From an uncultured Aquimarina sp. (lineage in GTDB: Bacteria > Bacteroidota > Bacteroidia > Flavobacteriales > Flavobacteriaceae), in NCBI RefSeq assembly GCF_947496855.1, contig NZ_CANMED010000004.1, positions 62,001 through 126,000 on the forward strand: 64,000 bases of DNA. The letters run 5' to 3'. Position 1 is the stretch's first letter. Every line of letters begins with the position of its first letter. Of this stretch, positions 10,414-19,881 are shown piece by piece. The translations under genes and the position numbers were made by a program. The notes under the pieces are model-generated. The model worked only from the letters and a program-made list of their open reading frames with translations, was not told the DNA's origin and did no database searches.

Positions 10414-13400
10414 ATGAAAAACTTAATCAAACTAAGCATAGCTATGCTTATGCTTCTGTGCTCTGGACTTATTGAAGCCCAAGAGAAAACAATAACAGGA
10501 ACGGTTATTGATAAATCAGGAATCCCACTTCCGGGAACAAATGTTCTAGTAAAAAATACCAGTAACGGAGTTCAAACAGATTTTGACGGAAACTATTCTA
10601 TCGAAGCAAACTCAGGAGATACCCTAATATTTTCCTATGTTGGTTTTGAAACAAAAGAAATTAATATTGCTGGATCAACAGTAGTAAATATTACTTTAAA
10701 AGACAATGTAGAAGGCCTAGACCAAATAGTACTTATTGGATACGGTAGTTCTTCTAAAAAACAAATAACAGCTAGTATATCTAGTATCCGAGCTAATGAT
10801 ATAGCAGATATAAATACTCCTGGTATTCAATCATTGATGACTAGTAAGGTTACAGGAGTTCAAATTACTCAACTTTCCGGAAGAGTAGAATCTGGTATTA
10901 AAGTTAGAATTAGAGGTATTTCTACGATTGGTGCTTCTCAAGAACCTTTATATGTATTGGATGGTGTACCGTTAATTAACGATGATGAGTCTATAAACAA
11001 CTCTCCTATCAATCCTTTAATAGGCCTTAACCCTAATGATATCGATTCTATCGATTTTCTAAAAGATGCTTCTTCAGCGGCTATTTATGGTGCCAGAGGA
11101 ACAAATGGTGTCATTATCATTACAACAAAAAAAGGAAAAGCTGGAAAAACCAAAGTTACTTTAAATACATCATCGGGATGGAACTTTGCTACGAATAAAA
11201 GAGAATTCTTAGATACTGAGGAGTATACAGAATTTTATACAGAAGCTGCACTAAACAGCGGCCTTTCTTTACCTGAGATCGAAACACGATTTGATCAATT
11301 ATCACTAGGTCGCGATTGGAGAAATAATGAAGTAGATACCGATTGGCAGGATCTAGCACTAGTACAAGGTATTACTCAAGATATAGACCTATCCGCATCT
11401 GGAGGAAGTGAAAAAGTAAAATACTTTCTTTCTACCTCGTATAACAAAACCGAAGGTATCATCTTAGGAAATGAGTTGGATCGCTATACCTTAAGAAGTA
11501 AAGTAGATGCTGATATTACTGAAAAATCTACTATTGGAGTAAACATCAATCTATCAAAGGTAACCATCGATCGATTATCTAATGATAATGCTTTCATATC
11601 TCCGCTTCAATCTATAGCTCAATCTCCATTAACACCCGCTTTATTAGAAGATGGGACAGCGAATGTAGATGGTCCATCTACATTATTTCAAAACTTTCTT
11701 GGACAAGAACAAACAGGAAGATTTGTTACGGATATATGGAGAACTATAGCCAACATTTATGGTGATTTTTATATAAACGATTACCTACAATATAGATCCG
11801 AAATAGGATATGATGCTAATAACCAAAATGCAGAAAGATTCTCAGGAAGCTTAACCGAATTCGCATCCGCAGGAGGAGTTGGTACTGTTAGCAATGCTAT
11901 TACAGAACGTTACATTTTAACAAATTACTTCGCTTATAAGCGAACTTTTGGAGATTCTGTAGACTTTTCTGCCACTCTGGGAGGAAGTTTTGAAGAAACT
12001 AATCGTAAAAGTCAATTTACAATTGGACAAGGATTTCCATCAGATGACCTACAAACATTAGACAATGCTGTTTTAATAACAAATGGAGGATCTAATAAAA
12101 CAAAGTACAACTTTCTATCTTACTTTGCTCGATCACGTTTTTCTATTGCAGACAAATACCTTTTCAATCTAAGTATTCGTCGTGATGGTTCTTCTAGATT
12201 TGGTGAAGATTCACAGTTTGGTTGGTTCCCAGCGGCATCAGCGGCTTGGGTAGTTAGTAATGAAAGGTTTTTAGTTAATTCTAACCTTCTAAATGAGTTC
12301 AAACTAAGAGGTAGTTGGGGTATTACAGGAAATGCAGAAATAGGAAACTTTGCTAGCAAAGATCTTTATGGAGTAACAACTTATAATGAGCGACTTGGAG
12401 TATCACCAATTCAATTAGGAGATAACGAATTACGTTGGGAAAAAACTACTCAATATGACTTAGGTGTAGATTTTGGCTTATTCAACAATACTATTTCCGG
12501 AGAGTTTGATTATTATAACAAAACCACAAATGATTTATTATTTAACCAACCATTACCTGGTACATCTGGTTTTACATCTATCGTTAGAAATATTGGTGAA
12601 ATAGTCAATAAAGGTTTTGAAGTAAATATTAATGCAAGAATTATTTCTAAACCTTCACTTACTTGGAATGTAGGAGCATTATTTACTAAAAACGATAATG
12701 AAGTTACTGATCTACCGAGTGGAGATATTATAGATGGTGTAAACATCATAAGAAAAGGAGAAGCTGTTTCTTCTTTTTACCTTTATGAATATGCAGGAGT
12801 TGATCCGGCTAATGGAGATGCTTTATTCTATACCAACACATTAAAAGCAGACGGTTCACTAGATAAAACATTAACTAACAGTGTAGCTAAAGCTAATAAA
12901 ATTGTTAAAGGAGATCCTTTTCCTGATTATCAAGTTGGAATTACCAATACTTTAAAAATAAAAGGCTTAGATTTTCAATTTATTTTTCAAGGAGAGTTTG
13001 GAGCTTCAATTTTTGATCAAGCAGGTAAATTCACTTCCGGAAACGGTAAATTCTTTGACAATCAAACCGTAGATCAATTAGATAGATGGCAAAATCCTGG
13101 AGACATAACTGATGTACCTCAAGCTAGATTAAATCAGGAAAATGGACAAGCAGACTCTACACGTTACCTAGAAGAAGCAGATTTTATAAGACTAAGAAAC
13201 ATCACACTAGGATACACAATCAATCCTACGTACTCTAAAAAGTTTTATATGGAGAAAGTAAGATTCTATTTTAGTGGTCTTAACTTATTAACGATCACAG
13301 ATTATGAAGGATATGATCCAGAATCTACTGCAGATTTTAACGGAAATTCTGGTGTAAGAACTGGTACTTCCTTTTACTCGGCTCCTCCTGCAAAAACATA

Positions 13401-13428
13401 TACACTAGGAATAAATATTGAATTCTAA
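10414..13428 (+). CDS. SusC/RagA-family TonB-linked outer membrane transporter
   Basis: The 1004-residue protein has a signal peptide (to about residue 22, LIEAQ), then a CarboxypepD_reg-like domain (ITGTVIDKSGIPLPGTNV). A TonB box/plug region follows (IVLIGYGSSSKKQ..., YVLDGVPL, SAAIYGARGTNGVIIITTKKG at about residues 205-240). The rest is a 22-strand-type beta barrel ending in an aromatic residue (GINIEF). SusC proteins pair with a SusD lipoprotein lid and import glycans, peptides or other large nutrients using TonB energy. The SusD partner is 46 bp downstream. No glycosidase, sulfatase or anti-sigma gene flanks the pair, so the substrate is unknown. Confidence 0.95.
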   Translation: MKNLIKLSIAMLMLLCSGLIEAQEKTITGTVIDKSGIPLPGTNVLVKNTSNGVQTDFDGNYSIEANSGDTLIFSYVGFETKEINIAGSTVVNITLKDNVEGLDQIVLIGYGSSSKKQITASISSIRANDIADINTPGIQSLMTSKVTGVQITQLSGRVESGIKVRIRGISTIGASQEPLYVLDGVPLINDDESINNSPINPLIGLNPNDIDSIDFLKDASSAAIYGARGTNGVIIITTKKGKAGKTKVTLNTSSGWNFATNKREFLDTEEYTEFYTEAALNSGLSLPEIETRFDQLSLGRDWRNNEVDTDWQDLALVQGITQDIDLSASGGSEKVKYFLSTSYNKTEGIILGNELDRYTLRSKVDADITEKSTIGVNINLSKVTIDRLSNDNAFISPLQSIAQSPLTPALLEDGTANVDGPSTLFQNFLGQEQTGRFVTDIWRTIANIYGDFYINDYLQYRSEIGYDANNQNAERFSGSLTEFASAGGVGTVSNAITERYILTNYFAYKRTFGDSVDFSATLGGSFEETNRKSQFTIGQGFPSDDLQTLDNAVLITNGGSNKTKYNFLSYFARSRFSIADKYLFNLSIRRDGSSRFGEDSQFGWFPAASAAWVVSNERFLVNSNLLNEFKLRGSWGITGNAEIGNFASKDLYGVTTYNERLGVSPIQLGDNELRWEKTTQYDLGVDFGLFNNTISGEFDYYNKTTNDLLFNQPLPGTSGFTSIVRNIGEIVNKGFEVNINARIISKPSLTWNVGALFTKNDNEVTDLPSGDIIDGVNIIRKGEAVSSFYLYEYAGVDPANGDALFYTNTLKADGSLDKTLTNSVAKANKIVKGDPFPDYQVGITNTLKIKGLDFQFIFQGEFGASIFDQAGKFTSGNGKFFDNQTVDQLDRWQNPGDITDVPQARLNQENGQADSTRYLEEADFIRLRNITLGYTINPTYSKKFYMEKVRFYFSGLNLLTITDYEGYDPESTADFNGNSGVRTGTSFYSAPPAKTYTLGINIEF

Positions 13429-13474
13429 AAATTCGATTTTTAAAATTTAATACTAAAATCTTAAAGTAAAAAAA

Positions 13475-14839
13475 ATGAAAACATATATAAAAATAATCAT
13501 AGTATTCACTCTTTCGATAATCTCAGTAAGTTGTGAAAATCGCTTAGACATTGATCCAAATCAAGCATTAACTACAGAAGATGCTTTTGATACACCTGCA
13601 AAAGTGACCAATATTCTTGTTGGTACATATGCGCAAGCTGGGCAAGCAGCAAGTTATGGAGGCCAGATATACACAATCGCGGAACTATTGGTAAACAATC
13701 AAGAACTAAAATGGAATGGAACATTTTCTGATCCAGGTGAGTTTAACGCTAAGGTGATTAATACTAATAACACTTTTGTTGCTAACTTATGGTTAAACGG
13801 ATATAACATCAGTAATCAAGCAAATATAGTTCTTGATAATCTAGATGTTTTTGAAAATCTAGATAGTAAAAACTCTGTAGAGGGTCAAGCCAAATTTTTA
13901 AGAGCTCTCACCTATTTTGACTTAGTACGCTTTTTCTCTAAACATAATAATGAAAGGATCAACGATGGCGAGCCAGGTATTCCTATTATCAGAACTCCGG
14001 TAATTACATTTGATGATATTACGTATCCATCTAGAAATACAATCGGTGAAGTATATGAATTTATTATTAATGATTTAGAAGATGCTATTGTATTATTACC
14101 TGAAACAAATGGTGTTTTTGCTTCTAATAACGCAGCTAAAGCTTTACTTGCTAGAGTACAATTACAAATCGGTAATTATGAAGCTGCAAGAGATTTATCA
14201 AATGAAGTAATACAATCAGGAAGATTCTTAATAACAGAGTTACTTGATGATGCTTACAATAATGATGATAACTCTACAGAAGATATTTTTGCTTGGCAAG
14301 TAACCGATTCAGACGGAGCTAACAGTATGAATACATTTTGGGCTACTGACAGATTCGGAGGAAGACCAGGAAATCCAGACATATCTATTGAAAATGCATT
14401 TTTTGGAATATTTGATGACTTCAACGACTTAAGAGCTAATTACTTTTACATTGATAACGAAACAGGGTCTGGTATAGCGTCATTCAAATGGATTATTGGT
14501 AATGCTAACATACCTTTTATCAGACTCCCTGAAATGCACCTTATACGAGCCGAGTCTAATTTTATTCTAGGTACAGCAATAGGAACAGACCCTATAAACG
14601 ATGTTAATACCGTGCGCGCTAGATCTAATGCATTTGTACTTACTGACTTGACATATACAGGCATCATCTTAGAAAGACTACGTGAATTATCATTTGAAGG
14701 TCATAAACTACACGATTTTAAGAGATTAGAAGTTCCTGTTGGAGCTTTATCTTTTGATGATGGTAGATTGGTTTTACCGATACCGCAAAGAGAAATAAAC
14801 GTAAACCCGAACCTTTTACCACAAAACGACGGATACTAA
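13475..14839 (+). CDS. SusD/RagB-family nutrient-binding lipoprotein
   Basis: The 454-residue protein has a lipoprotein signal peptide (SIISVSC, Cys20) followed by LDIDPNQALTTEDAF, a typical SusD opening. The TPR-like core contains AKFLRALTYFDLVRFF and AKALLARVQLQIGNYEAA. The C terminus has RLPEMHLIRAE and LRELSFEGHKLHDFKRL, the strongly conserved SusD tail, and ends NPNLLPQNDGY. It acts as the surface lid of the upstream SusC pore, and the two are clearly co-transcribed. Confidence 0.95.
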   Translation: MKTYIKIIIVFTLSIISVSCENRLDIDPNQALTTEDAFDTPAKVTNILVGTYAQAGQAASYGGQIYTIAELLVNNQELKWNGTFSDPGEFNAKVINTNNTFVANLWLNGYNISNQANIVLDNLDVFENLDSKNSVEGQAKFLRALTYFDLVRFFSKHNNERINDGEPGIPIIRTPVITFDDITYPSRNTIGEVYEFIINDLEDAIVLLPETNGVFASNNAAKALLARVQLQIGNYEAARDLSNEVIQSGRFLITELLDDAYNNDDNSTEDIFAWQVTDSDGANSMNTFWATDRFGGRPGNPDISIENAFFGIFDDFNDLRANYFYIDNETGSGIASFKWIIGNANIPFIRLPEMHLIRAESNFILGTAIGTDPINDVNTVRARSNAFVLTDLTYTGIILERLRELSFEGHKLHDFKRLEVPVGALSFDDGRLVLPIPQREINVNPNLLPQNDGY

Positions 14840-14866
14840 AACATAATATCATTTGATCAAAACCAT

Positions 14867-14905
14867 AAAAGGGCAGTATGATTTTAAATCATACTGCCCT
14901 TTTTA
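14867..14905 (+). terminator. Terminator of the susCD operon
   Basis: AAAAGGGCAGTATGATT and its reverse complement (AATCATACTGCCCTTTTT) form a near-perfect stem of about 17 bp with a T-run, 27 bp after the SusD stop. Confidence 0.85.
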
Positions 14906-14986
14906 AGTATACTATTAGATAACCTTAACTACCTCTTAAGAAACTAATTAAATTACATCTAATACTTTTGCATAAAAAGAAAGGAA

Positions 14987-15160
14987 ATGTTTTATTGGCC
15001 TAAGAACAAAACTGATCTTCAAAAACTGCAGAAACGATACTGCAGATTAATGAAAAACGCGTACAATCTTGCTATTAAGGATAAGGAAAAAAGTGATCTT
15101 ATGCACGAAGAAGCAAACAAAATTTTGACCGAAATTAAACAAATGGAACATCATCATTAA
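14987..15160 (+). CDS. Lacal_2735-family small protein
   Basis: A 57-residue ORF starts at an ATG just after AAAGAAAGGAA, a good ribosome-binding site. It begins FYWPKNKTDLQKLQKRYCRL and continues as a charged helix (AYNLAIKDKEKSDLMHEEA, ILTEIKQME) ending in HHH. The pattern K.KL.K.Y..L.K.AY.L...D...SD....EA..IL.EI matches the small Flavobacteriia-specific Lacal_2735 family as I know it. Function is unknown and no membrane segment is present. It is convergent with the alpha/beta hydrolase gene, with 6 bp between the ends. Confidence 0.75.
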   Translation: MFYWPKNKTDLQKLQKRYCRLMKNAYNLAIKDKEKSDLMHEEANKILTEIKQMEHHH

Positions 15161-15166
15161 CCGTTA

Positions 15167-15952
15167 CTAAACGGAAAACTGATTCAAAAACGAAAGTGAT
15201 TCTTCATTAAAAACTTCTGGCTGCTCTACATTGACCACATGTCCAGAATTTTTAACTACATAAAGATTAGAAAATTCATGAATGGACACTATTTTTTTTA
15301 TTGATGGTAAAAACAAATAATCTTCTTCTCCCATTACATAAAGCGTGGGTATTTTAATATCCTTATCTCTAAAAAACCTTAACAAAGGATTAACCTCAGA
15401 AGTTAATCTAAACCATCTTATAAACTCTTTTTGATACAATTTCTTTGCTTCATTTACAAAAAGAGATCTAGACTTTCTGTGATTTTTTTTAGGCATGATA
15501 ATAAAGGCAAAAAACTTATACAACAACATATAAGGAACTACTGATTTAAACACAACCCCTAATTTTATCAAAACTTGAGATCTTAAGTTTAATTTCATAA
15601 TTGCTCCTCCCATAATCATACTATCTACACGGTTAGGGTATTTTTCTGCTAAATTTCTGATGAGTATTGTACCAAGTGAAATTCCTATAAAATGTGATGA
15701 TTTTATTTTTTCTTTATCAATGACCTCTACAATATCTTCTGTGATTGTATCGAATGTATACTTAGAATTAAAAGGATCTTTTATGACAGACTTAGAACGA
15801 CCGTGTCCGCGCAGATCTAATAACAATACATTATGATGTTTTCTAAACTCCCTAACTTGCTTAAACCAGATAGAAGAACTGCCTCCTGCCCCATGAACAA
15901 AAGTTACCCAATTAGTATTCTCTGGATGATGATATATAGAATAGTTAAGCAT
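15167..15952 (-). CDS. Alpha/beta hydrolase
   Basis: The 261-residue protein has the alpha/beta hydrolase signatures: oxyanion segment FVHGAGGSS, LLLDLRGHGRS, nucleophile elbow GISLGT (Ser92), a likely acid in VMGEEDYLF and the catalytic His in NSGHVVNVEQP. There is no signal peptide, so it is cytosolic. The family spans esterases, lipases and C-C hydrolases, and the substrate cannot be inferred. It lies 87 bp downstream of the BtuF-like gene on the same strand. Confidence 0.85.
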   Translation of the reverse strand: MLNYSIYHHPENTNWVTFVHGAGGSSSIWFKQVREFRKHHNVLLLDLRGHGRSKSVIKDPFNSKYTFDTITEDIVEVIDKEKIKSSHFIGISLGTILIRNLAEKYPNRVDSMIMGGAIMKLNLRSQVLIKLGVVFKSVVPYMLLYKFFAFIIMPKKNHRKSRSLFVNEAKKLYQKEFIRWFRLTSEVNPLLRFFRDKDIKIPTLYVMGEEDYLFLPSIKKIVSIHEFSNLYVVKNSGHVVNVEQPEVFNEESLSFLNQFSV

Positions 15953-16039
15953 AAAATATCTTACTGCGTAAAGATAATGACTTATTGTTCACTATATGTA
16001 GCGTTAACAGTAATTAATGTATTGTTCAACATATTTGTC

Positions 16040-16822
16040 CTAATGAAGCGTTCGGAAATACGTAAAAGCTTGGGCTAGCCTTGATCCATACCAAGAAAAA
16101 TACTCTCCATCTACCAAAATTACCTTAGTATCCGGAAGCATTTTTGCTACTTCATTCTTATGCTCTTCAGAAAAAGGGAACGGTTCTGATGACAATAAGA
16201 TAAGATCAATATCTTTTAATTTTGATAATTGTTCTTCAGAAATTTCTGGATAACGATCCTGAACACCAAACATATTTATAAAACCATTGAGCTCTAACAA
16301 ATGATGAATAAAAGTTCCTTTACCTGCTACCATCCATGGTTTACGCCAAATAAAATAAGTGACTCTTTTTTGAGGTTTGTCCTTAATAAATTCAGAAAAA
16401 CTCTTCAGTTCTGATCTAATTTCAGAAATTAGTGTTGCAGCATCATTAGTCTTATTAAAAATCTCTCCATACTGATCAATTAACTCTAAAGATTCTTCTA
16501 CAGTACTTATATCCGAAACATGAACAGGATACTCTTCTTCTAATATTTCTACAATCTCTTTGGTGTTTTCTTCCTTATTACATAAAATAATATCTGGACT
16601 TAATTCACGGATTTTATCCAAATGTATATTTTTAGTTCCTCCTACTACTCTCTTTTCTTTCCTTATGCTATCGGGATGCACACAAAACTTAGTTACACCC
16701 ACTATATAATTTGATAAACCTAATGTTACCAAGAGTTCCGTTTGAGATGGGACTAGAGAGATAATGCGAGCAGGAGTTGAAATTAACTTAATATCTCTAC
16801 CTAATTGATCTGTGTATAACAT
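16040..16822 (-). CDS. BtuF-like metal-chelate/cobalamin-binding protein without signal peptide
   Basis: The 260-residue protein has the helical-backbone metal receptor fold: RIISLVPSQTELLVTLGL at the N terminus, VGGTKNIHLDKIRELSPDIIL, a long backbone helix, then WMVAGKGTFIHHLLELNGF and a C-terminal lobe. This is the BtuF/FhuD type of periplasmic binding protein. It begins directly with the mature domain (LYTDQLGRDIKL) and has no signal peptide or lipobox, so as written it would stay in the cytosol. No ABC permease or ATPase is adjacent. Small cytosolic BtuF-like proteins occur in Flavobacteriia, and their role is not clear to me. Confidence 0.75.
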   Translation of the reverse strand: MLYTDQLGRDIKLISTPARIISLVPSQTELLVTLGLSNYIVGVTKFCVHPDSIRKEKRVVGGTKNIHLDKIRELSPDIILCNKEENTKEIVEILEEEYPVHVSDISTVEESLELIDQYGEIFNKTNDAATLISEIRSELKSFSEFIKDKPQKRVTYFIWRKPWMVAGKGTFIHHLLELNGFINMFGVQDRYPEISEEQLSKLKDIDLILLSSEPFPFSEEHKNEVAKMLPDTKVILVDGEYFSWYGSRLAQAFTYFRTLH

Positions 16823-16967
16823 ATTTTTTTCTTAACCATATTTCTGAAGTCACGTAATAATCATAAAAAAAACACAAAACCCTAATAATTAAGATATTAA
16901 AACTAGGAATTCCTACAAAAATTTATTATTTTATAAGAACGAATATTAATTTAAAATCTTTGGGGCT

Positions 16968-17084
16968 ATGAATTCAGTATTACTTAACATCATTATTTAT
17001 GGTTTTTTGGCATTTTTTGTATTTTTTATCACATATGGACTTGTGGGATATGCAAAACAAGTATTTAAAGCCAATAGACGTTAA
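16968..17084 (+). CDS. Small single-span membrane protein
   Basis: A 38-residue ORF starts with ATG after GGGGCT and consists of one hydrophobic helix (NIIIYGFLAFFVFFITYGLVG) with a basic tail (KQVFKANRR). The positive C terminus predicts a cytosolic tail. A strong hairpin terminator follows 8 bp after the stop, which supports a real transcription unit. No family recognised. Confidence 0.5.
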   Translation: MNSVLLNIIIYGFLAFFVFFITYGLVGYAKQVFKANRR

Positions 17085-17090
17085 TTTTTT

Positions 17091-17135
17091 TAATCCCTCA
17101 TCGAGAGTTCTTTTCTCGATGAGGGATTAAAAAGA
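17091..17135 (+). terminator. Strong hairpin after the small membrane protein
   Basis: AATCCCTCATCGAGA and TCTCGATGAGGGATT form a perfect 15-bp stem with a short loop. It is flanked by T-rich and A-rich tracts, so it may also act on the minus strand for pyrF. Confidence 0.8.
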
Positions 17136-17171
17136 AAAAAGGAAATTGAGTATGCATTCAGTTTCCTTTTT
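17135..17171 (-). terminator. Terminator directly after pyrF
   Basis: On the minus strand GGAAACTGA pairs with TCAATTTCC (one mismatch) and is followed by TTTTTTC, starting immediately past the pyrF stop codon. Confidence 0.55.
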
Positions 17172-17993
17172 TTATTTTTTAGCTTTTAATATTTCTTCCA
17201 TTTGTTGCTGAAGTTCTTTTGCTTTTTTTCCTGCAACTGTATCAAAATCTAATCCGTTTGAAGCATATATAATTCCTCTTGATGAATTGATTAACAATCC
17301 AATCTGATCATTAATTCCGTACTTACATACATCTTGCAGGTTTCCGCCTTGAGCACCAACTCCTGGTACCAGCAAAAAACTATCTGGAATAATCTTTCTG
17401 ATATCAGCCAGGTATTCTGCCTTAGTAGCTCCCACCACATACATCAAGTTCTCAGAATTCCGCCAGTTTTTAGAAGTTTCTAACACTTGCTTGTATAATT
17501 CTCTTCCATCAACATTTTTAGTTTGAAAATCAAAAGCTCCTTGATTAGAAGTAAGTGCCAACATAATGGTATGCTTCCCTTGAAACTCTAAAAATGGTTC
17601 TATAGAATCTTTACCCATATAAGGAGCTACAGTTACAGAATCAAACTCCAGATCTTCAAAAAAAGCTTTGGCATACATCGCACTTGTATTACCAATATCT
17701 CCTCGTTTTGCATCCGCGATCGTAAAAACATCAGGATAATTAATATTTAGATATTGGATCGTTTTTTCTAAAGATCTCCATCCCTTTAATCCATATGCTT
17801 CGTAAAAAGCAGTATTAGGCTTATACCCAACCGCTAAATGATGCGTAGCATCAATGATTTTTTTATTGAACTCAAAAATAGGATCTTCTTCTTCTAATAA
17901 ATGTTTCGGAATTTTAGTTAGATCCACATCCAACCCTACACATAAAAAAGATTTCTTTTTCCATATTTGATCAACAAGTTCCTGAGTCGTCAT
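17172..17993 (-). CDS. pyrF: Orotidine 5'-phosphate decarboxylase
   Basis: This enzyme catalyses the last step of UMP synthesis, decarboxylation of OMP. The 273-residue length fits the long (type 2) PyrF subfamily. The signature [11 protein letters not shown] carries the catalytic Asp/Lys pair. [15 protein letters not shown] opens the barrel, and [10 protein letters not shown] with [11 protein letters not shown] forms the phosphate-binding part. It lies 28 bp downstream of the saccharopine-dehydrogenase-like gene on the same strand, so the two are probably co-transcribed. Confidence 0.95.
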   Translation of the reverse strand: MTTQELVDQIWKKKSFLCVGLDVDLTKIPKHLLEEEDPIFEFNKKIIDATHHLAVGYKPNTAFYEAYGLKGWRSLEKTIQYLNINYPDVFTIADAKRGDIGNTSAMYAKAFFEDLEFDSVTVAPYMGKDSIEPFLEFQGKHTIMLALTSNQGAFDFQTKNVDGRELYKQVLETSKNWRNSENLMYVVGATKAEYLADIRKIIPDSFLLVPGVGAQGGNLQDVCKYGINDQIGLLINSSRGIIYASNGLDFDTVAGKKAKELQQQMEEILKAKK

Positions 17994-18021
17994 TTTTTAA
18001 TATCATTTGTGTTGTACAAAA

Positions 18022-19230
18022 CTATTCTTTTCCATCCACATAATCTTGTAAATAAGCATATCTAGCTGTTAATTTACCATTTTGTGTCATTCTTGCACGT
18101 TCTAAAACTCCATCCGCATCTTTATTAAAAAATGCAGGAATCACGTGTTCCAAAAACATATCTCCAAAACCTTCACTAGCATCCTTAGGCAACTCACAAG
18201 GCAAATTATCTACCGCCATAACTACTATGGCTTCCGGATCTTTATAATCCAACTCTTCTTCTCTACCAGGGTGGTATCCATAAATAGGATCCGCAATAGT
18301 AGAAGATCGAATCGTAGTAGCTACCGGGCCATCGATATCGCAAGAAACATCCGCAACTACACTGATATTAAAATCTGAAGATTTCGCATCTTCTCTAGTA
18401 TAAATAAAAGGAGCTCCATCACCAAAAAAGTGACCAGCGATATACATATCGCTAACTTTGGCGAATCTCATAAAATCACTGACATATTCCTGAGGATTAT
18501 GATAAAAATCGTTTTTATCAATCACTCGACCATCTGTACGTTTATTATAATCCAAAACATCAATTTGCACATATACTGGTTGATCAAAAGTAGTAGTTAG
18601 ATAATCATCAACTGATACTTCTTTGATCTTCATAGCGTCTAAAATTTCTTTAGCACCACATCCTACCTTACCTTTTCCAGTAAGTACGATCTTTATAATT
18701 GGTAAATTAATCTTGGTTAATTCTAATTCTAATGCTTTTTGATCGGATAAGGTTTCTGCTTTAGGAAGCTGAAAACTATCATTTTTCATGCCCAACGCTC
18801 TAAAACCATTATAAGCACCAACAATACCAGCATATCTACCAAAACCTATAAGCCTAAAACCTTTAGGGTTAACCACCACTTCGTGATCGTATAGTTCGAT
18901 ATTTTTATCAAGAATTGCATTAAGTAACTTTCTATTATAAGGTTGTTTTTTAATAGTATGCGAAAAGAAAAAATATTTTTTATTTGGAATCAAATCATCA
19001 ATTGGAACTTCTTTTACTCCTAACAAAACTTCACAATCAGAAAGATTATCAACAATCTCAAAACCTGCAGCTTTATAATCTGCATCGGTAAAAATTCTAA
19101 TATCAGAACTTTCTACCTTAAAAGAAGCCTCAGAAAATTTAGACGTTGTGTCACTAAGACCATTTGGCGAGAATACTACCCGACGATCTGGCGGGTTTTT
19201 TCGTTCTCTGATAATTCCGAATGTAGTCAT
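18022..19230 (-). CDS. Saccharopine dehydrogenase-like NAD(P)-dependent oxidoreductase
   Basis: A 402-residue protein of the alanine dehydrogenase/transhydrogenase N-terminal superfamily. FGIIRERKNPPDRRVVFSP is the substrate-domain start, and GFGRYAGIVGAYNGFRA and VLTGKGKVGCGAKEIL form the interdomain and Rossmann regions. VVADVSCDIDGPVATTIRSS followed by ADPIYGYHP resembles lysine-forming saccharopine dehydrogenase (LYS1) more than alanine dehydrogenase. Flavobacteriia commonly carry this protein next to housekeeping genes. The true substrate is uncertain, so no gene symbol is given. Confidence 0.75.
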   Translation of the reverse strand: MTTFGIIRERKNPPDRRVVFSPNGLSDTTSKFSEASFKVESSDIRIFTDADYKAAGFEIVDNLSDCEVLLGVKEVPIDDLIPNKKYFFFSHTIKKQPYNRKLLNAILDKNIELYDHEVVVNPKGFRLIGFGRYAGIVGAYNGFRALGMKNDSFQLPKAETLSDQKALELELTKINLPIIKIVLTGKGKVGCGAKEILDAMKIKEVSVDDYLTTTFDQPVYVQIDVLDYNKRTDGRVIDKNDFYHNPQEYVSDFMRFAKVSDMYIAGHFFGDGAPFIYTREDAKSSDFNISVVADVSCDIDGPVATTIRSSTIADPIYGYHPGREEELDYKDPEAIVVMAVDNLPCELPKDASEGFGDMFLEHVIPAFFNKDADGVLERARMTQNGKLTARYAYLQDYVDGKE

Positions 19231-19289
19231 ATAGTTTTGGTATATATTTTGTTTATGTAAAAGCGCGGCTAAGATATGACAAATATGAT

Positions 19290-19297
19290 TATCTTTG
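19290..19297 (+). promoter_or_regulatory. Candidate -7 element of the tmRNA promoter
   Basis: TATCTTTG matches the Bacteroidota -7 consensus TAnnTTTG and sits about 50 bp upstream of the mature tmRNA 5' end. I see no clear -33 TTTG at normal spacing. Confidence 0.4.
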
Positions 19298-19346
19298 CCA
19301 ACCTAATTCTGAATTCGAAATTTTGAATTGAGAATTTAAAAAATTC

Positions 19347-19741
19347 GGGGTCGACTGGTTTTGACAGCGAGATTAATGGGATTGTAAGCACGTCGAGCTA
19401 TGAAGTTAATGCTCGTTAATATCTATTTCACCTTTTTAAACGGCGAGAATAACTACGCCCTAGCTGCATAATCTGAATTTTAGTAGGATAATGCCTCGGT
19501 CTACAAGGTAGACAAGCAGGATACTCTTCAAAAGCCTTGGTTTATGGCGTTTGGTTTTGAGTATCGTAAAAGTAAACCTAGAAATTATAGTGTCTTGATA
19601 TAATTTCGAAACTTAATTAAGAATAAGTAGTGCGTTGGTTGTTTTTGACCGGCAAGCTAACGAAAATCTAAACAAAAACTAAGCGTGTAGAAAGCAGTTG
19701 TATTACTTGTTTGGACGAGGGTTCGAATCCCTCCGACTCCA
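19347..19741 (+). ncRNA. ssrA: Transfer-messenger RNA
   Basis: tmRNA rescues stalled ribosomes. The 5' end GGGGTCGACTGG pairs with the 3' end CGACTCC as a tRNA-like acceptor stem, and GGGTTCGAATCCCTCC is the T arm. The internal reading frame encodes GENNYALAA followed by TAA (19440s-19470), a typical Bacteroidota proteolysis tag added after the loaded alanine. CCA is only partly encoded (CTCCA then CA), so it is probably completed by nucleotidyltransferase. A terminator follows at once. The 3' end is a common integration target, and accessory genes start just beyond it. Confidence 0.97.
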
Positions 19742-19744
19742 CAA

Positions 19745-19787
19745 AAAACTCCCGAATCACCAATGATTACGGGAGTTTTAATTTTTA
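19745..19787 (+). terminator. tmRNA terminator
   Basis: AAAACTCCCGAATCA pairs with TGATTaCGGGAGTTTT (one bulged A) and is followed by AATTTTT, starting 4 bp past the mature tmRNA end. Confidence 0.9.
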
Positions 19788-19881
19788 GTCGACAATTTGG
19801 TCGACAATTACGATTCATAATACCTAAAAAAGCACCTAATATCTTCTTGTAAAAAGATTTGCATGATTTACGTTCTACTCA

